DNA from: CAYVIB01 sp964451365 | GTDB taxonomy: Bacteria > Pseudomonadota > Gammaproteobacteria > Pseudomonadales > Cellvibrionaceae | DNA length: 64,000 bases | Assembly: GCA_964451365.1 (NCBI GenBank) | Contig: CAYVIB010000005.1 | Coordinates: 124,001 to 188,000, forward strand | Direction of reading: 5' to 3' | Shown: in pieces, positions 15,773 through 23,590 of the stretch | Layout: the number at the start of each line of letters is the position of its first letter | Position numbering within the stretch: position 1 is the first letter of the stretch | Made by a program: the position numbers and the translations under genes | The notes under the pieces: generated by a model | Databases searched by the model: none | The model's input: the letters and a program-made list of their open reading frames with translations, nothing else | Told to the model about the DNA's origin: nothing

Positions 15773-16885
15773 ATGACAGAACAAAATAAGACGTTAAAAA
15801 ACGAGGAAGTCACCCGGAGAAAGTTTATCGCTGCCGCTGCCGGCGCAACGGTCGTGGGACTATCGGCAACGGCGAACGCGCAGTCCAATCCTGACCGGTA
15901 TCTTCCGGGCGCGCCACCGGTTCGCTATCCGGAACCCGATGTCGTTGCGCTGGACAACCGCTTCAAATACAAAATTGGCAATGCGCCTATCGAGCGATTG
16001 CACACTGGCATGCTGTGGGCGGAGGGTCCCGCCTGGAATGGTGTTGGGCGATATCTGGTATGGAGCGATATTCCCGCCAACGAACAATTGCGCTGGCTGG
16101 AAGAGGACAACCATGTCGCCCGCCGGTTTCGTTTTCCGTCCGGTAACAGCAACGGCAATACGTTCGATTTCCAGGGCCGGCAGATTGCCTGCGAGCATCT
16201 TAAACGTCGCGTGGTACGTTATGAATACGATGGCAGCGTGACGGTGTTGGCGGATTCCTACAACGGCAAGCCGTTTAACGCGCCCAACGATGTGGTTGTG
16301 AATCCCAACGATGGTGCTATCTGGTTTACCGATCCCGGGTATGGCAGCCTTGGTTTTTATGAAGGGGAAAAAGCGGAAACGGATTCGTCACAGCCATTCC
16401 AGAAGGAAGCGGTCTATCGTATAGACGCGCAAAACGGAAAAGTAGGCAAAGTGACCGACGATATTTATAAACCCAACGGTTTGTGTTTTTCGCCGGACTA
16501 CAAGTTATTGTATGTTGCCGATACCGGTGGTTCGCACTATTCGCAGGCCAAGCCAATTATCAAGGTGTGGAACGTCATCGACGACAAAAAGCTGGAAAAG
16601 GGCCGCGAATTTACGAATATGAAATTCAAGGACAAAACCGGTGGTACTGATGGCCTGCGTGCGGATATCGACGGTAACATCTGGGCGAGCGCCGGCTGGG
16701 GCGGGGAAGATTATGACGGCGTCCATATTTTTGCGCCCAACGGCGATCGCATCGGCCACATCATGTTGCCCGAAACCTGTTCCAATCTTTGCTTTGGTGG
16801 TACCAAGCGCAATCGCTTGTTTATGACGGCGAGCCGTTCAATATATTCCGTATATGTAAATACCAAAGGGGCGCACATTACCTGA
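15773..16885 (+). CDS. SMP-30/gluconolactonase family protein with Tat signal
   Basis: 370-residue exported protein with a six-bladed beta-propeller fold typical of SMP-30/gluconolactonase/LRE enzymes, which are metal-dependent lactonases. A twin-arginine signal is present at about residues 12-37 (TRRKFIAAAAGATVVGLSA, cleavage near ANA-Q). Family motifs include AEGPAWNG, NAPNDVVVNPNDGAIWFTDPG and the later KPNGLCFSPDYKLLYVADTG. The Glu, Asn and Asp ligands of the metal site lie in these blocks. The substrate is a sugar lactone by family knowledge, possibly gluconolactone, but this is inferred. It is convergent with ahpF, with a short hairpin repeat between them. Confidence 0.88.
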   Translation: MTEQNKTLKNEEVTRRKFIAAAAGATVVGLSATANAQSNPDRYLPGAPPVRYPEPDVVALDNRFKYKIGNAPIERLHTGMLWAEGPAWNGVGRYLVWSDIPANEQLRWLEEDNHVARRFRFPSGNSNGNTFDFQGRQIACEHLKRRVVRYEYDGSVTVLADSYNGKPFNAPNDVVVNPNDGAIWFTDPGYGSLGFYEGEKAETDSSQPFQKEAVYRIDAQNGKVGKVTDDIYKPNGLCFSPDYKLLYVADTGGSHYSQAKPIIKVWNVIDDKKLEKGREFTNMKFKDKTGGTDGLRADIDGNIWASAGWGGEDYDGVHIFAPNGDRIGHIMLPETCSNLCFGGTKRNRLFMTASRSIYSVYVNTKGAHIT

Positions 16886-16893
16886 AAGCAGAT

Positions 16894-16930
16894 GTGGGTA
16901 AACGAAGTATTGGACCATCGCTTACCCACC
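16894..16930 (-). repeat. Short hairpin repeat family, copy C
   Basis: On the minus strand it begins GGTGGGTAAGCGATGG and continues to ACTTCG. The ends GTGGGTAA and TTACCCAC form an 8-bp stem. It shares the GGYGGGTAAGCGAYGG core and ACTTCG-type loop with 18584-18628 and 59015-59060. It lies between two convergent genes. Confidence 0.65.
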
Positions 16931-16934
16931 CTAC

Positions 16935-18548
16935 TTACGCCGCGGCTGATTTGTTTTCTACTGCATTGGGAAGCCGGACAAGATAATCAAAAGCGCCGAG
17001 TGCCGCGGTTGCGCCGCTGCCCATCGCGATAATAATCTGCTTGAACGCGATATTCGTTGCATCGCCCGCCGCATAAACGCCCTTCATGGAAGTTTCACCC
17101 CGGGCACCGGTAATGATCTCGCCGTAGGATGAAAGCTCAATCGTTCCCTTCAAAAATTCCGTGTTTGGCACCAGTCCGATCTGGACGAAAATGCCGGCCA
17201 ACGCGATTTGTTTTTTCTCGCCGGAGTTTCTGTCGATATATTCCAGGCCAGTGACTTTTTCACCGTCACCGGAAATTTCCCTGGTTTGGGCGCTGGTAAT
17301 TACATCCACGTTCGGCAGGGAAAAAACCTTATCCTGCAGCACCCGGTCGGCACGTAGTTTGGAATCGAATTCGAGCACCGTAACGTGCTCGACGATATTG
17401 GCCAGATCGATGGCGGCTTCGATACCCGAATTACCTCCGCCAATCACCGCCACTTTTTTGCCTTTGAACAGCGGACCGTCGCAGTGAGGACAATAGGCGA
17501 CGCCCTTGCCGCGATATTCCCGCTCGCCGGGAACATTCACCTCGCGCCAGCGCGCGCCGGTCGCCAGCAGTACCGAGCGGCTGGCGAGGCGGGCGCCGTT
17601 TTTCAATTCCACTTCAACCGCGTTTTTCAGTAAAGGGTGTTCGCGTATTGCGACGGCGCGTTGGTTGTCCATAATATCCGCGTTGTAATCGCGCACGTGT
17701 TCTTCCAGGCCAGCCACCATTTTTGAGCCTTCGGTTCTTTTGACGGAAATAAAGTTTTCAATCGCCATGGTGTCCAGCATTTGGCCGCCAAAATGTTCGG
17801 CGACGATGCCGGTTTTAATGCCTTTGCGCGCGCCGTAAATAGCCGCCGACGCGCCGGCGGGGCCACCGCCGATAATCAACATGTCAAAGACGCCTTTTTT
17901 GTTCAGGCTTTCCGCCTCGCGTTTGTCTGCATTGGTATCGATTTTTTTCACAATATCCGCGAGCGAAATCCGGCCCTGGGAAAATAATTTCCCGTTCAGG
18001 AAAACCGCCGGCACCGCCAGGATATTACGCTGCTTTACTTCGGTTTCAAACAGCGCACCGTCTATCATCGTGTGCCGGATCTTCGGGTTAATAGCCGCCA
18101 TCATATTCAATGCCTGAACCACGTCGGGACACGTCTGGCAGCTTAGGGAAATATACGTTTCAAATTGATATTCGCCCTCCAGTTCACGCACTTGTTTTAT
18201 CAGGTCTTCATTGACCTTGATCGGGTGTCCTCCGGAATGCAAAAGCGCAAGCACCAGAGACGTGAATTCGTGGCCCATTGGTACGCCGGCAAAACGGATT
18301 TCCGTTCCCTTGGCGACAGAGCGCACTAGCAGGCAGGGTGTTTTCTCCGAACCGGAGTTGCCTTCCGTGGCCGTGATGTTGGGTGCTTTGGTAGCTTTGA
18401 TGTTTGGTGATAACCCTGTGAGTTCGTCCACCAGATTCTTCAGTTCTTTCGCCTCCTTGCTTTCGTCCAAAAATACCACCAGTTCCACCGGGGATTTCAG
18501 GTGGCTCATATAGTGTTCCAATTCCGATTTAATTTTTGCGTCAAGCAT
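16935..18548 (-). CDS. ahpF: Alkyl hydroperoxide reductase subunit F
   Basis: Flavoprotein of 537 residues that reduces AhpC with NADH. The N-terminal double-thioredoxin domain carries CQTCPDVVQ near residue 135. The C-terminal thioredoxin-reductase-like domain has an FAD-binding GGGPAGASAAIYGARKG near 227, the redox pair AYCPHCDGP near 355, and NAD-binding VIGGGNSGIEAAIDLA near 370. The late motif GVYAAGDATN binds the flavin. GAGGATTAACC precedes the ATG. It is downstream of ahpC in the same direction with a 111-bp gap that holds a short hairpin repeat, so expression is probably coupled with but lower than that of ahpC. Confidence 0.96.
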   Translation of the reverse strand: MLDAKIKSELEHYMSHLKSPVELVVFLDESKEAKELKNLVDELTGLSPNIKATKAPNITATEGNSGSEKTPCLLVRSVAKGTEIRFAGVPMGHEFTSLVLALLHSGGHPIKVNEDLIKQVRELEGEYQFETYISLSCQTCPDVVQALNMMAAINPKIRHTMIDGALFETEVKQRNILAVPAVFLNGKLFSQGRISLADIVKKIDTNADKREAESLNKKGVFDMLIIGGGPAGASAAIYGARKGIKTGIVAEHFGGQMLDTMAIENFISVKRTEGSKMVAGLEEHVRDYNADIMDNQRAVAIREHPLLKNAVEVELKNGARLASRSVLLATGARWREVNVPGEREYRGKGVAYCPHCDGPLFKGKKVAVIGGGNSGIEAAIDLANIVEHVTVLEFDSKLRADRVLQDKVFSLPNVDVITSAQTREISGDGEKVTGLEYIDRNSGEKKQIALAGIFVQIGLVPNTEFLKGTIELSSYGEIITGARGETSMKGVYAAGDATNIAFKQIIIAMGSGATAALGAFDYLVRLPNAVENKSAAA

Positions 18549-18583
18549 GGTTAATCCTCAAAGGCGAATAACGTTAGTTGTCG

Positions 18584-18628
18584 GGCGGGTAAGCGACGGT
18601 CGAATGCTTCGGGCGCCATCCGCCGTTT
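18584..18628 (+). repeat. Short hairpin repeat family, copy B
   Basis: GGCGGGTAAGCGACGG, then CTTCGGGCGCC and CCGCC, forming a GGCGG/CCGCC-closed hairpin. It sits in the ahpC-ahpF intergenic gap in the orientation opposite to those genes. It closely matches copy A at 59015-59060. Confidence 0.65.
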
Positions 18629-18659
18629 ATGCGCGGCAGAAAAGTAGGGCCGCCAGGAG

Positions 18660-19229
18660 TTAAATCTTGCCAACCAAATCCAATGACGGGGCCAGGGTTT
18701 TATCCCCTGGTTTCCAGGACGCCGGGCACACTTCGCCATCGTGTTCGGCAACATATTGCGCCGCCTGGATTTTCCGCACCAATTCATTGGCCGCCCGGCC
18801 GATACCCAAGTCGTGCACTTCGCTCACCTTGATTTCCCCTTCGGGATTGATCACGAAGGTGCCGCGCAGGGCCAGGCCATCTTCTTCGATCATCACGCCA
18901 AAGTTACGCGAGATGGTGCCGGTGGGATCACCGATCATCGGGAACTTGATTTTCTTGATGGTCTCCGACGCATCGTGCCAGGCCTTGTGGGTGAAGTGGG
19001 TGTCGGTGGATACCGAGTAGACCTCAACGCCCATTTCCTGCAGTTGTGCGTAGTAATCCGCCAGGTCACCCAACTCGGTCGGGCAGACAAAGGTAAAGTC
19101 GGCCGGATAGAAGAACACCACCGCCCATTTGCCTTTGAGGTCTTCATCGGTCACGGTGATAAAGTTGCCGTTGTGGTAGGCAGTGGCTTTAAAGGATTTG
19201 ATTTTGGTGTTGATTAAAGATTGGGTCAT
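18660..19229 (-). CDS. ahpC: Alkyl hydroperoxide reductase subunit C (peroxiredoxin)
   Basis: Typical 2-Cys peroxiredoxin of 189 residues, reducing hydrogen peroxide, organic peroxides and peroxynitrite in the cytoplasm. The peroxidatic Cys is in FTFVCPTELGD near residue 50, and the resolving Cys is in DGEVCPASWKPG near 168. It ends with the usual C-terminal arm. It acts with AhpF, encoded just downstream. A site matching the spacing of an OxyR operator lies about 75 bp upstream of the start, pointing to peroxide induction. Confidence 0.97.
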   Translation of the reverse strand: MTQSLINTKIKSFKATAYHNGNFITVTDEDLKGKWAVVFFYPADFTFVCPTELGDLADYYAQLQEMGVEVYSVSTDTHFTHKAWHDASETIKKIKFPMIGDPTGTISRNFGVMIEEDGLALRGTFVINPEGEIKVSEVHDLGIGRAANELVRKIQAAQYVAEHDGEVCPASWKPGDKTLAPSLDLVGKI

Positions 19230-19303
19230 GTTGCGTCACTCCAGATTTTGGGGTCAATGTCTTTTACTGGGACCATGTTACGGGGGTGGGGTGATTAGTT
19301 AAA

Positions 19304-19340
19304 ATCGATTGTCTTTATCGGATTTATTAAAATTGCCTAT
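19304..19340 (-). promoter_or_regulatory. Probable OxyR-binding site upstream of ahpC
   Basis: On the minus strand four tetranucleotides, ATAG, TAAT, ATAA and CGAT, are each separated by 7 bp. The OxyR consensus is ATAG-N7-CTAT-N7-ATAG-N7-CTAT, so 12 of 16 positions match with exact spacing. The place, about 75 bp upstream of ahpC, is right for activation. Confidence 0.5.
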
Positions 19341-19453
19341 TGATGAAAAGCGGCAGGAAAATCTGTCGACAAATCACGGGAAGCTGAGCATTATGGGCGG
19401 TCTCACCGGAGAGCTTCCGGCTTTCGATTCACCTACTTGAAGCAGGCCAGGTT

Positions 19454-19639
19454 GTGGGCGACGTTATTCCGTTTAAACGAAAACCGCTTAAGGAAGTGCA
19501 CAAGGGCAAGAGTCTGTGTCGCAGCGGTTTTCATAAATGGACAGTAAAAATGGAAAAGCAGTTCGACGTAAAACGGGGCAAGCTGGTGACGCTTTTTGAA
19601 TGCGCCCGTTGCGGCAAGCAGAAAACCGAGCTTTTATAG
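19454..19639 (+). CDS. Small protein with a C-terminal Cys pair, unknown function
   Basis: 61-residue basic protein that starts with GTG at 19454 (VGDVIPFKRKPLKEVHKGKS). It carries Cys near residue 22 (LCRSGFHKW) and a CARCGK pair near 50-53 that could hold a zinc ion. Similar short proteins occur in Pseudomonas- and Marinobacter-like genomes, often near purN-purM as here. I recognise the type but no function is known. It is convergent with purN. Confidence 0.7.
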   Translation: MGDVIPFKRKPLKEVHKGKSLCRSGFHKWTVKMEKQFDVKRGKLVTLFECARCGKQKTELL

Positions 19640-19693
19640 CACGGGTGGTCGTAACATGGATGACTGTAGCAAGGGAGACTATAGCAAGCGCGG

Positions 19694-20365
19694 TTATAGC
19701 AGGTGCTGGTTGATAACAACACCGGTGGGGGGAAGTCGCTTGCCGTCCAGCCAACTGCTGCCGTCCTTCATTTCCAGCCGGCCCTCGGCAAACCACTTTA
19801 TCGCCTTCGGATAAATTTTGTGTTCTTCAATTAACACCCGGGCCGCCAACGCGTCCTCGGTGTCGTTTTCCAGTACCGGTACATAAGCCTGCACAACCGG
19901 TGGACCGCCGTCCAGTTCGGCGGTCACGAAGTGCACCGTCACACCGTGCTCGGTATCGCCGGCTTTGATGGCGCGCCGGTGGGTGTGCAGCCCCTGGTAC
20001 TTGGGCAGCAGCGAGGGGTGGATATTCAGCATCCGGCCTTCGTAGTGGCGGGTGAATTCCGGGGTGAGTATCCGCATAAAACCCGCCAGGACCAAAAGCT
20101 CCGGCTGGTAAGCGTCTATTTTCTCGCGCAGGGCGTTATCAAAGGCGTCGCGGTTCGGGAAGACCTTGTGGTCTACAAAATCAGCGGGAATGTTGTGCCT
20201 GCGCGCCCGCTCGAGCCCTCCGGCTCCGGGGACATTGGAAATCACGGCGTTGATAGTAACCGGCAGTTCACCGTCTTCCGTTCGGTCTATAATCGCCTGC
20301 AGGTTGCTGCCGTTGCCGGAAACCAGCACGACGATGCGGAGCTTTTTTTCTGCCGGGGAGGACAT
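19694..20365 (-). CDS. purN: Phosphoribosylglycinamide formyltransferase
   Basis: GAR transformylase of 223 residues, using 10-formyltetrahydrofolate in the third step of purine synthesis. Motifs: VLVSGNGSNLQAIID near residue 13 (phosphate binding), the catalytic HPSLLPKYQGLHTHRRAI block, and the GVTVHFVTAELDGGPP signature. The C-terminal 20 residues extend past the usual end. Its ATG directly abuts the TAG of purM with no gap, so the two are translated from one message. Confidence 0.96.
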   Translation of the reverse strand: MSSPAEKKLRIVVLVSGNGSNLQAIIDRTEDGELPVTINAVISNVPGAGGLERARRHNIPADFVDHKVFPNRDAFDNALREKIDAYQPELLVLAGFMRILTPEFTRHYEGRMLNIHPSLLPKYQGLHTHRRAIKAGDTEHGVTVHFVTAELDGGPPVVQAYVPVLENDTEDALAARVLIEEHKIYPKAIKWFAEGRLEMKDGSSWLDGKRLPPTGVVINQHLL

Positions 20366-21445
20366 CTACGCCGAAACCAGTTCCACCCACGCTGCCTCGC
20401 CGGGCGCGGATTCCACTTTGCCAATGACGAAAGGTTTTTCTCCGTGGTCCTTGAGCAGGGTGATGGCATCGACCACTTCCGACTCCGGCACGCACACTAC
20501 CATGCCCACCCCGCAGTTAAATGTGCGGTACATTTCTGTGGACTCGACACCACCGTGTTGCCGCAACCATTTAAAAATTTTCGGCATGGCCCAACTGGCG
20601 CAGTCGATTACCGCTTTGGTGTTCTCGGGCAGGACCCGGGGAATATTTTCCGTCAGGCCGCCGCCGGTGATATGGCAGAGAGCGTGAACCTCGTGCTTGC
20701 CCAGCAAGTCCAGCAACGGCTTGACGTAAATGCGCGTGGGTTCGAGCAGGGCATCGGCGAGAATGGCATCGCCTATCGGTGTATTCAGGTCGGCGTTGCT
20801 GACCTCGATAATTTTCCGGACCAGGGAATAGCCGTTGGAATGGGGGCCGCTGGAGGCGAGGCCGATCAGCACATCGCCCGCCTTAACCTTGCTGCCGTCC
20901 AGGATTTTGGATTTTTCCACGATGCCGACGCAGAACCCCGCCAGGTCGTAGTCGTCGCCGATATACATGCCGGGCATTTCCGCCGTCTCGCCGCCCACAA
21001 GCGAGCAGCCCGCCAACTCGCAGCCCTTGCCGATGCCCTGGACCACCTCGGCGGCGATATCGACGTTGAGTTTACCTGTGGCGTAGTAGTCGAGGAAAAA
21101 CAGGGGCTCCGCCCCGCCGACCACCAGGTCATTGACGCACATGGCCACCAGATCAATGCCGATGGTGTCGTGCTTGTTCAGCCGCATGGCCAGCTTTAAT
21201 TTGGTGCCGACGCCATCGGTGCCGGATACCAGCACTGGCTCTTTATAGCCTTTCGGCAGTTCGAACAGGGCGCCGAAACCGCCCAGGCCGGCGAGCACTT
21301 CCGGTCGCCGGGTTTTGCCGGCAACGGATTTAATTCGTTCCACCAATTCATTGCCGGCATCGATATCCACGCCGGCATCCTTGTAGCTGAGTCCTTTTGA
21401 GCTGTGTCCTTCGGTTGGGGTATTCGGTTTATCTGAAGTGCTCAT
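20366..21445 (-). CDS. purM: Phosphoribosylformylglycinamidine cyclo-ligase (AIR synthetase)
   Basis: ATP-dependent enzyme that closes the imidazole ring, making AIR in step five of purine synthesis. The length of 359 residues is normal with a slight N-terminal extension (MSTSDKPNTPTEGHSSKG). Family blocks: LSYKDAGVDIDAGNELVERI, LVSGTDGVGTKLKLA and the conserved HITGGGLTENIPRVLP near residue 260. The product feeds the remainder of the purine pathway encoded elsewhere. The usual order purM-purN is kept, next to the divergent DUF2066 gene and hda. Confidence 0.97.
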   Translation of the reverse strand: MSTSDKPNTPTEGHSSKGLSYKDAGVDIDAGNELVERIKSVAGKTRRPEVLAGLGGFGALFELPKGYKEPVLVSGTDGVGTKLKLAMRLNKHDTIGIDLVAMCVNDLVVGGAEPLFFLDYYATGKLNVDIAAEVVQGIGKGCELAGCSLVGGETAEMPGMYIGDDYDLAGFCVGIVEKSKILDGSKVKAGDVLIGLASSGPHSNGYSLVRKIIEVSNADLNTPIGDAILADALLEPTRIYVKPLLDLLGKHEVHALCHITGGGLTENIPRVLPENTKAVIDCASWAMPKIFKWLRQHGGVESTEMYRTFNCGVGMVVCVPESEVVDAITLLKDHGEKPFVIGKVESAPGEAAWVELVSA

Positions 21446-21658
21446 GTAGCGAAAAATCCGCGAATTTTTGTGGAAAGGCGCGCATTTTAGCAGCTTCGTT
21501 TCATTTACGTTAGCGGGGTTTGGAAAAAGAAGGGTAGTGGGGATATAAGGCGCCTGTTTTGCCCTCTATAAGAATCGGCAACGATGTTTGCTACAATTCG
21601 CGGCACTAATGTTGGTCGCGACGTTATTTTGAGTCGGCGATAAATTGAGGAAAACCTG

Positions 21659-22771
21659 GTGATTCGATTTTTAGCAGTATTATTTTTCACTCTCGCAGGC
21701 AGTCTCGTCGCGAACAGTCTGGTGTTGGCGGCCGAGCCGCTGGATTTTTATCGGGCGACGATTCCGGTGCGATCGCAGGATGCCAAGGAGCGTCAGTATG
21801 CGGCTCAGAAAGGCCTGCAGGAGGTGTTGGTACGTATGTCCGGCTCCGAGGCCGTATTGGAAAATCCGCAGGTTCAAAGTGAAGTGGACAACGCGCAACG
21901 TTATATTGAGCAGTTTCAATATCAGGCCAACACCAGCCCGGAACTGGTGGAGCGGGGTTATCGGGAGGAGCTTTCCATGCTGTTTTCCTCGCGAGTGGTG
22001 GAAAGAATACTGCGGCAGGCGGGGGAGCCCTTCTGGCCGGTGAACCGCCCTAGCGTACTGGTGTGGATGGTTGAGGACGATGCCAATACTGGCCGGCAGA
22101 TGGTGACCCGGGACAGCGAACCCGAGGTGATAGCGAGCCTTGAGGAGGCGGCCCGCAAGCGGGGCCTGCCACTGGTATTTCCGTTGCTGGACCTGGAGGA
22201 CCAGTCCAACCTGTCGACGGATCAGCTCTGGGCGTTGAACGACGAGGCGATACAGCAGGCATCGGATCGCTATGGCGCGGATGTAGTTTTGGTGGGTAAG
22301 TTTTCGCAAACTTCCCGAGGCGAATACTGGGCTACCTGGCAATACTACTACCGGGGTGGCAGCCGGGTGTACGACAACCGCGCCGAGGAACTGGACAAGC
22401 TGGCACTGGCCGGCGTAACACCCCTGGCCGAGGCGCTGGCCAAGCGTTACGCCATTGTCTCGCGGGGCGAAACCAGCCCGCACATTTTCCTGAGCCTGTC
22501 AGGCATTGACGGCTTTGGCGATTACCGGCAGGCGCTGGACTATCTTGAAGGTTTGGCGATGGTCTCCGGCGTATCCCTGATAGCCGTCAGGCACGATACG
22601 ATTTTTGTCAGCTTGCAGTCGGACTCCAGCGTCACGCGCTTTAAAAACACCCTGCAACTGGACAGGAGCCTGAGGCCGGCGGAAGTCTCGCCGACCTTGA
22701 CCCTGGCGCTGGCCAATGACAATCAGGGCTCCCTGGAAAACCCGCTGGTCTACCGGTGGGCGGGCCACTAA
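21659..22771 (+). CDS. DUF2066 domain-containing exported protein
   Basis: 370-residue protein with an N-terminal signal sequence (residues 1-25, VIRFLAVLFFTLAGSLVANS and then VLAAEP). The family function is unknown. Members are regularly found between purM and hda in gammaproteobacteria, as here. Family-like blocks include YAAQKGLQEVLVRMSGS and RPSVLVWMVEDD. The start is GTG 21659, 9 nt after GAGGA. It probably sits in the periplasm. hda begins 37 bp downstream, so the two may share a transcript. Confidence 0.85.
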   Translation: MIRFLAVLFFTLAGSLVANSLVLAAEPLDFYRATIPVRSQDAKERQYAAQKGLQEVLVRMSGSEAVLENPQVQSEVDNAQRYIEQFQYQANTSPELVERGYREELSMLFSSRVVERILRQAGEPFWPVNRPSVLVWMVEDDANTGRQMVTRDSEPEVIASLEEAARKRGLPLVFPLLDLEDQSNLSTDQLWALNDEAIQQASDRYGADVVLVGKFSQTSRGEYWATWQYYYRGGSRVYDNRAEELDKLALAGVTPLAEALAKRYAIVSRGETSPHIFLSLSGIDGFGDYRQALDYLEGLAMVSGVSLIAVRHDTIFVSLQSDSSVTRFKNTLQLDRSLRPAEVSPTLTLALANDNQGSLENPLVYRWAGH

Positions 22772-22808
22772 CGGTTCCGGTGCGAGGACGACGAGTCAGG
22801 TGAGTATC

Positions 22809-23519
22809 ATGGCAGGCACTGTACCGGTACAACTGAGTTTGGGTATCGCGCTGAACGACGAGGCGACCTTCGCCAATTTTTATTCAGACGATGCCAATGC
22901 GCAGGTGATCGAGGCGCTGACGAACCGGGTGGCCGGCGACGGCGATACCAACCTGCTGATATGGGGGGCACCCGGCGTTGGCCTGACGCACTTGCTTCAG
23001 GCCGTCTGCCACGACGTTTACGCGTGCCGGCAAACGGTGCAGTACTTGCCGTTGCGCGATATGGTCGGTTTTTCCGCTTCCGATGTCTGCGAGGGGCTGG
23101 AAGAGTTTCAATTTGTCTGCCTGGATGATATTGATCACGTCTGCGGTATACGCGAATGGGAGCAGGCGCTTTTCCACCTGTATAACAAGCTGCGCGATGC
23201 CGGCCACGTTCTGTTGATCGCCTCGCACACGAGTCCGCCCTCGCTGCCGGTGGTGCTGGCGGATTTGAAATCCCGCATTCTGGGCAGTATGCGCTACCAC
23301 GTAAAAAGCCTGTCCGACAGCGGCAAGCAGAGCGCCCTGATCATGCGCGCCGGCGCGCGCGGCATGGAGATGTCGGTGGAGGTGGTGCAATATATTCTCA
23401 ACCGGACTTCACGTAATACCGGTGAGTTGTTTGATTTGCTGGACCGTTTGGACGATGAGTCGATGCAGCGCAAACGGAAATTGACTGTTCCGTTTGTTAA
23501 GGAGGTGTTGGGGTGGTAA
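22809..23519 (+). CDS. hda: Hda, DnaA regulatory inactivator
   Basis: AAA+ protein of 236 residues homologous to DnaA domain III. With the beta clamp it stimulates hydrolysis of DnaA-bound ATP and so prevents re-initiation of replication. The N-terminus has the clamp-binding motif VQLSLGIAL (QLSLG near residues 8-12). The Walker A region reads GAPGVGLTHLLQA, where Leu replaces the canonical Lys; the Walker B block is FVCLDDIDHV. The frame is open further upstream, but ATG 22809 after AGGTGAG gives the standard N-terminus. Convergent with sppA. Confidence 0.93.
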   Translation: MAGTVPVQLSLGIALNDEATFANFYSDDANAQVIEALTNRVAGDGDTNLLIWGAPGVGLTHLLQAVCHDVYACRQTVQYLPLRDMVGFSASDVCEGLEEFQFVCLDDIDHVCGIREWEQALFHLYNKLRDAGHVLLIASHTSPPSLPVVLADLKSRILGSMRYHVKSLSDSGKQSALIMRAGARGMEMSVEVVQYILNRTSRNTGELFDLLDRLDDESMQRKRKLTVPFVKEVLGW

Positions 23520-23590
23520 CCCTCGCCCCAATCTCTTTGAGTGCCAGCCGATTAGCTCTTCTTTCCGTTGCGTGCCCTTGCTGTACAGAA

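Noticed and set aside
19931..21199. 422-codon plus-strand frame across purN and purM
   Set aside because: It is antisense to two clear enzymes and has no family resemblance.
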